Of a stretch of DNA of 64,000 bases, positions 61,321 through 64,000 are shown piece by piece; positions within the stretch are counted from its first letter, which is position 1; every line of letters starts with the position of its first letter. Where the stretch lies: contig CAKZFU010000065.1 in assembly GCA_936450465.1 (NCBI GenBank), positions 86,921 to 150,920 on the forward strand. The letters run 5' to 3'. Origin of the DNA: Gibbula magus. Its lineage: Eukaryota; Mollusca; Gastropoda; Trochida; Trochidae. Under the pieces are notes generated by a model. That model was not told the DNA's origin. It searched no databases and saw only the letters and a program-made list of their open reading frames with translations. The position numbers were made by a program, and so were the translations under genes.

Positions 61321-64000
61321 TGACTTATGGCCCAAAATTGGGCCTACAGGAATGAATATAATGGCACGGTTTGCGATAAGACGCTCACCGATTCCAAAAG
61401 TGAATGCGTCTATGCGACCGACAGCATGTGAGCTTCCATAGGAGACCATCAAAAGTTGTCTAGGCCAAAGTCACCTTTTGGCCCATTTTTGGGCATGACT
61501 ATAACGGCACGGGTGCCGATAAGACGGTCACCGATTCAAAAGGGAATGCGTCTATGCGACCGGCAGCATGTGAGCTTCCATAAGAGACCATCAAAAGTTG
61601 TCTAGGCCAAAGTGACTTTGGCCCAAAATTGGCCTACAGGAATGACTATAATGGCACGGTTTGCCGATAAGGCGCTCACCGATTCCAAAAGTGAATGCGT
61701 CTATGCGACCGACAGCAAGTGAGCTTCCATAGGAGACCATCAAAAGTTGTCTAGGCCAAAGTGACTTTTGGCCCATTTTTGGGCATGACTATAACGGCAC
61801 GGGTTGCCGATAAGACGGTCACCGATTCCTAAAGGGAATGCGTCTATGCGACCGGCAGCATGTGAGCTTCCATAGGAGACATCAAAGTTGTCTGGGCCAA
61901 AAGTGACTTTTGGCCCAAAATTGGGCCTACAGGAATGACTATAATGGCACGGTTTGCCGATAAGACGCTCACCGATTCCAAAAGTGAATGCGTCTATGCG
62001 ACCGACAGCATGTGAGCTTCCATAGGAGACCATCAAAAGTTGTCTAGGCCAAAGTCACCTTTTGGCCCATTTTTGGGCATGACTATAACGGCACGGGTTG
62101 CGATAAGACGGTCACCGATTCCAAAAGGGAATGCGTCTATGCGACCGGCAGCATGTGAGCTTCCATAGGAGACCATCAAAAGTTGTCTAGGCCAAAGTGA
62201 CTTTTGGCCCAAAATTGGGCCTACAGGAATGACTATAACGGCACGGTTTGCCGATAAGACGCTCACCGATTCCAAAGTGAATGCGTCTATGCGACCGACA
62301 GCATGTGAGCTTCCATAGGAGACCATCAAAAGTTGTCTAGGCCAAAGTCACCTTTTGGCCCATTTTTGGGCATGACTATAACGGCACGGGTTGCCGATAA
62401 GACGGTCACCGATTCCAAAAGGGAATGCGTCTATGCGACCGGGCAGCATGTGAGCTTCCATAGGAGACCATCAAAAGTTGTCTAGGCCAAAGTGACTTTT
62501 GGCCCAAAATTGGGCCTACAGGAATGACTATAATGCACGGTTTGCCGATAAGACGCTCACCGATTCCAAAAGTGAATGCGTCTATGCGACCGGACAGCAT
62601 GTGAGCTTCCATAGGAGACCATCAAAAGTTGTCTAGGCCAAAGTCACCTTTTGGCCCATTTTTGGGCATGACTATAACGGCACGGGTTGCCGATAAGACG
62701 GTCACCGATTCCAAAAGGGAATGCGTCTATGCGGACCGGCAGCATGTGAGCTTCCATAGGAGACCATCAAAAGTTGTCTAGGCCAAAGTGACTTTTGGCC
62801 CAAAATTGGGCCCTACAGGAATGACTATAACGGCAAGGTTTGCCGATAAGACGCTCACCGATTCCAAAAGTGAATGCGTCTATGCGACCGACAGCATGTG
62901 AGCTTCATAGGAGACCATCAAAAGTTGTCTAGGCCAAAGTCACCTTTTGGCCCATTTTTGGGCATGACTATAACGGCACGGGTTGCCGATTAAGACGGTC
63001 ACCGATTCCAAAAGTTAATGCGTCTATGCGACCAGCAGCATGTGAGCTTCCATAGGAGACCCATCAAAAGTTGTCTAGGCCAAAGTGACTTTTGGCCCAA
63101 ATTGGGCCTACAGGAATGACTATACACGGTCACGGTTTGCCGATAAGACGCTCACCGATTCCAAAAGTGGTCACCGATTCCAAAAGGGAATGCGTCTATG
63201 CGACCGACAGCATGTGAGCTTCCATAGGAGACCATCAAAAGTTGTCTAGGCCAAAGTCACCTTTTGGCCCATTTTTGGGCATGACTATAACGGCACGGGT
63301 TGCCGATAAGACGGTCACCGATTCCAAAAGGGAATGCGTCTATGCGACCGGCAGCATGTGAGCTTCCATAGGAGACCATCAAAATTTGTCTAGGCCAAAG
63401 TGACTTTTGGCCCAAAATTGGGCCTACAGGAATGACTATAAATGGCACGGTTTGCCGATAAGACGCTCACCGATTCCAAAAGTGAATGCGTCTATGCGAC
63501 CGACAGCATGTGAGCTTCCATAGGAGACCATCAAAAGTTGTCTAGGCCAAAGTCACCTTTTGGCCCATTTTGGGCATGACTATATCGGCACGGGTTGCCG
63601 ATAAGACGGTCACTGATTCCAAAAGGGAATGCGTCTATGCGACCGGCAGCCATGTGAGCTTCCATAAGAGACCATCAAAAGTTGTCTAGGCCAAAGTGAC
63701 TTTTGGCCCAAAATTGGGCCTACAGGAATGACTATAATGGCACGGTTTGCCGATAAGACGCTCACCGATTCAAAAGTGAATGTGTCTATGCGACCGACAG
63801 CATGTGAGCTTCCATAGGAGACCATCAAAAGTTGTCTAGGCCAAAGTGACTTTTGGCCCATTTTTGGGCATGACTATAACGGCACGGGTTGCCGATAAGA
63901 CGGTCACCGATTCCAAAAGGGAATGCGTCTATGCGATCTGGCAGCATGTGAGCTTCCATAGGAGACCATCAAAAGTTGTCTAGGCCAAAGTGACTTTTGG
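61321..64000 (+). other. Satellite with dense single-base indels (probable uncorrected sequence)
   Basis: Monomer order continues as A-B, but I count about 25 one-base insertions or deletions in 2.7 kb. By contrast, about 15 small indel events occur in the preceding 61.3 kb, several of them shared copies. Examples: TTTGCGATAAG (about 61371), GGGTGCCG (61511), GACTTTGGCCC (61614), ATTGGCCTAC (61628), GACATCAAAGTTG (61878), GACCGGGCAGC (62438), GCGGACC (62731), GGGCCCTAC (62808), GAGACCCATC (63057), ATAAATGG (63439), AGCCATG (63648) and GATCTGGC (63935). Most are run-length changes, as expected from low-coverage long reads near a contig end. Indel-rich decay at the array edge is the alternative. 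The window ends inside a B monomer. Confidence 0.85.
63152..63189 (+). repeat. 19-bp local tandem duplication in a B monomer
   Basis: TCACCGATTCCAAAAG appears twice, 19 bp apart (63152 and 63171). The first copy ends in B-type GTG and the second in A-type GGG. Just upstream, TATACACGGTCACGG replaces TATAACGGCACGG. The A-type second copy suggests a B-to-A template switch, but the surrounding error-rich sequence makes it doubtful. Confidence 0.6.

Larger units (their letters stand above)
1..64000. repeat. Satellite array, 295-bp AB dimer, spans whole window
   Basis: Every part of the window is built from two related monomers of 144 bp (A) and 151 bp (B), all in the same orientation, usually alternating to give an exact 295-bp period. 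Departures are whole-monomer steps of 144, 151, 288, 302, 439 or 446 bp, plus rare small indels. No unique sequence, transposon or inverted segment interrupts it. The phase used here starts each monomer at CAAAAGTTGTCTAGG. The first base of monomer 1 lies before the window and the last monomer is cut at base 64000, so the array is longer than 64 kb. Known satellites with monomers near nucleosome-core size and higher-order structure are commonly centromeric; that role is inferred here, not shown. The family was not recognised. Confidence 0.98.

Noticed and set aside
61740..62612. Longer fused minus-strand frames of 91-98 residues near the right end
   Set aside because: They arise from single-base indels in the error-rich segment that join frames of neighbouring monomers.
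1..64000. A 73-residue minus-strand open frame (with 67-98-residue variants) recurring in almost every AB dimer
   Set aside because: It runs across two satellite monomers and opens at TTG rather than ATG. It has no recognisable domain and is shifted, shortened or fused wherever the monomer order changes. Its persistence follows from array homogeneity, so no CDS is called.
1..64000. CRISPR array
   Set aside because: The periodic units are 144 and 151 bp with no unique spacers between short repeats, and no cas-like coding sequence is present.
1..64000. Telomeric repeat, rDNA spacer, tRNA-derived repeat or transposon-derived tandem array
   Set aside because: No telomere-type short repeats, rRNA or tRNA signatures, terminal repeats or transposase/reverse transcriptase sequence could be seen on either strand.
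1..64000. Assignment to a known plant or animal centromere satellite family
   Set aside because: I compared it from memory with well-known families and found no convincing match. Naming one would be a guess; a database search with the two reference monomers would decide.

Overview
The window is one continuous block of tandem satellite DNA from edge to edge. I see no credible gene, RNA gene, transposable element or unique sequence in it. The array enters before base 1 and runs out past base 64000, so neither flank is visible. Two related monomers, called A (144 bp, about 51% GC) and B (151 bp, about 48% GC) here, alternate head to tail in one orientation. Together they make a 295-bp AB dimer, and I estimate about 430 monomers in all. 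A and B are nearly identical except for a 30/37-bp box near the start of each monomer, plus four scattered single-base differences. Monomers close to nucleosome-core length, high copy identity, higher-order repeats and the absence of insertions suggest a nuclear, probably (peri)centromeric, satellite of a eukaryote. Many sequence variants are CpG transitions and a few are CHG-like, which fits a genome with cytosine methylation. A plant is plausible, but I do not recognise the family and cannot name the organism.

Layout. 1-2647: AB dimers with a few A-A and B-B steps. 2648-16649: a 5,749-bp block in three tandem copies, the middle one lacking exactly eleven dimers. 16650-27577: mostly regular AB dimers with small 590-892-bp duplications and one B/A recombinant monomer. 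From about 27.6 kb a B variant with AATGG in place of AACGG appears and becomes common. 29.6-38.1 kb: a mosaic of overlapping duplications with offsets of 2,512 and 6,357 bp. 38.1-47.2 kb: C- and T-type B monomers interleave, with 590- and 864-bp duplications. 47177-50112: four tandem copies of a 734-bp, five-monomer higher-order repeat. 50.1-60.6 kb: regular dimers broken by a duplicated seven-monomer unit and by 1,179- and 2,208-bp duplications. About 61.3-64.0 kb: the same satellite, but with a sudden burst of single-base indels that looks more like uncorrected sequence than biology.

Nothing here works together as genes. What the window records is array evolution: out-of-register exchange producing reciprocal A/B and B/A monomers, block amplification at several scales, and spread of diagnostic variants. 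The 73-residue minus-strand reading frame that recurs in nearly every dimer begins at TTG and is a by-product of the repeat.
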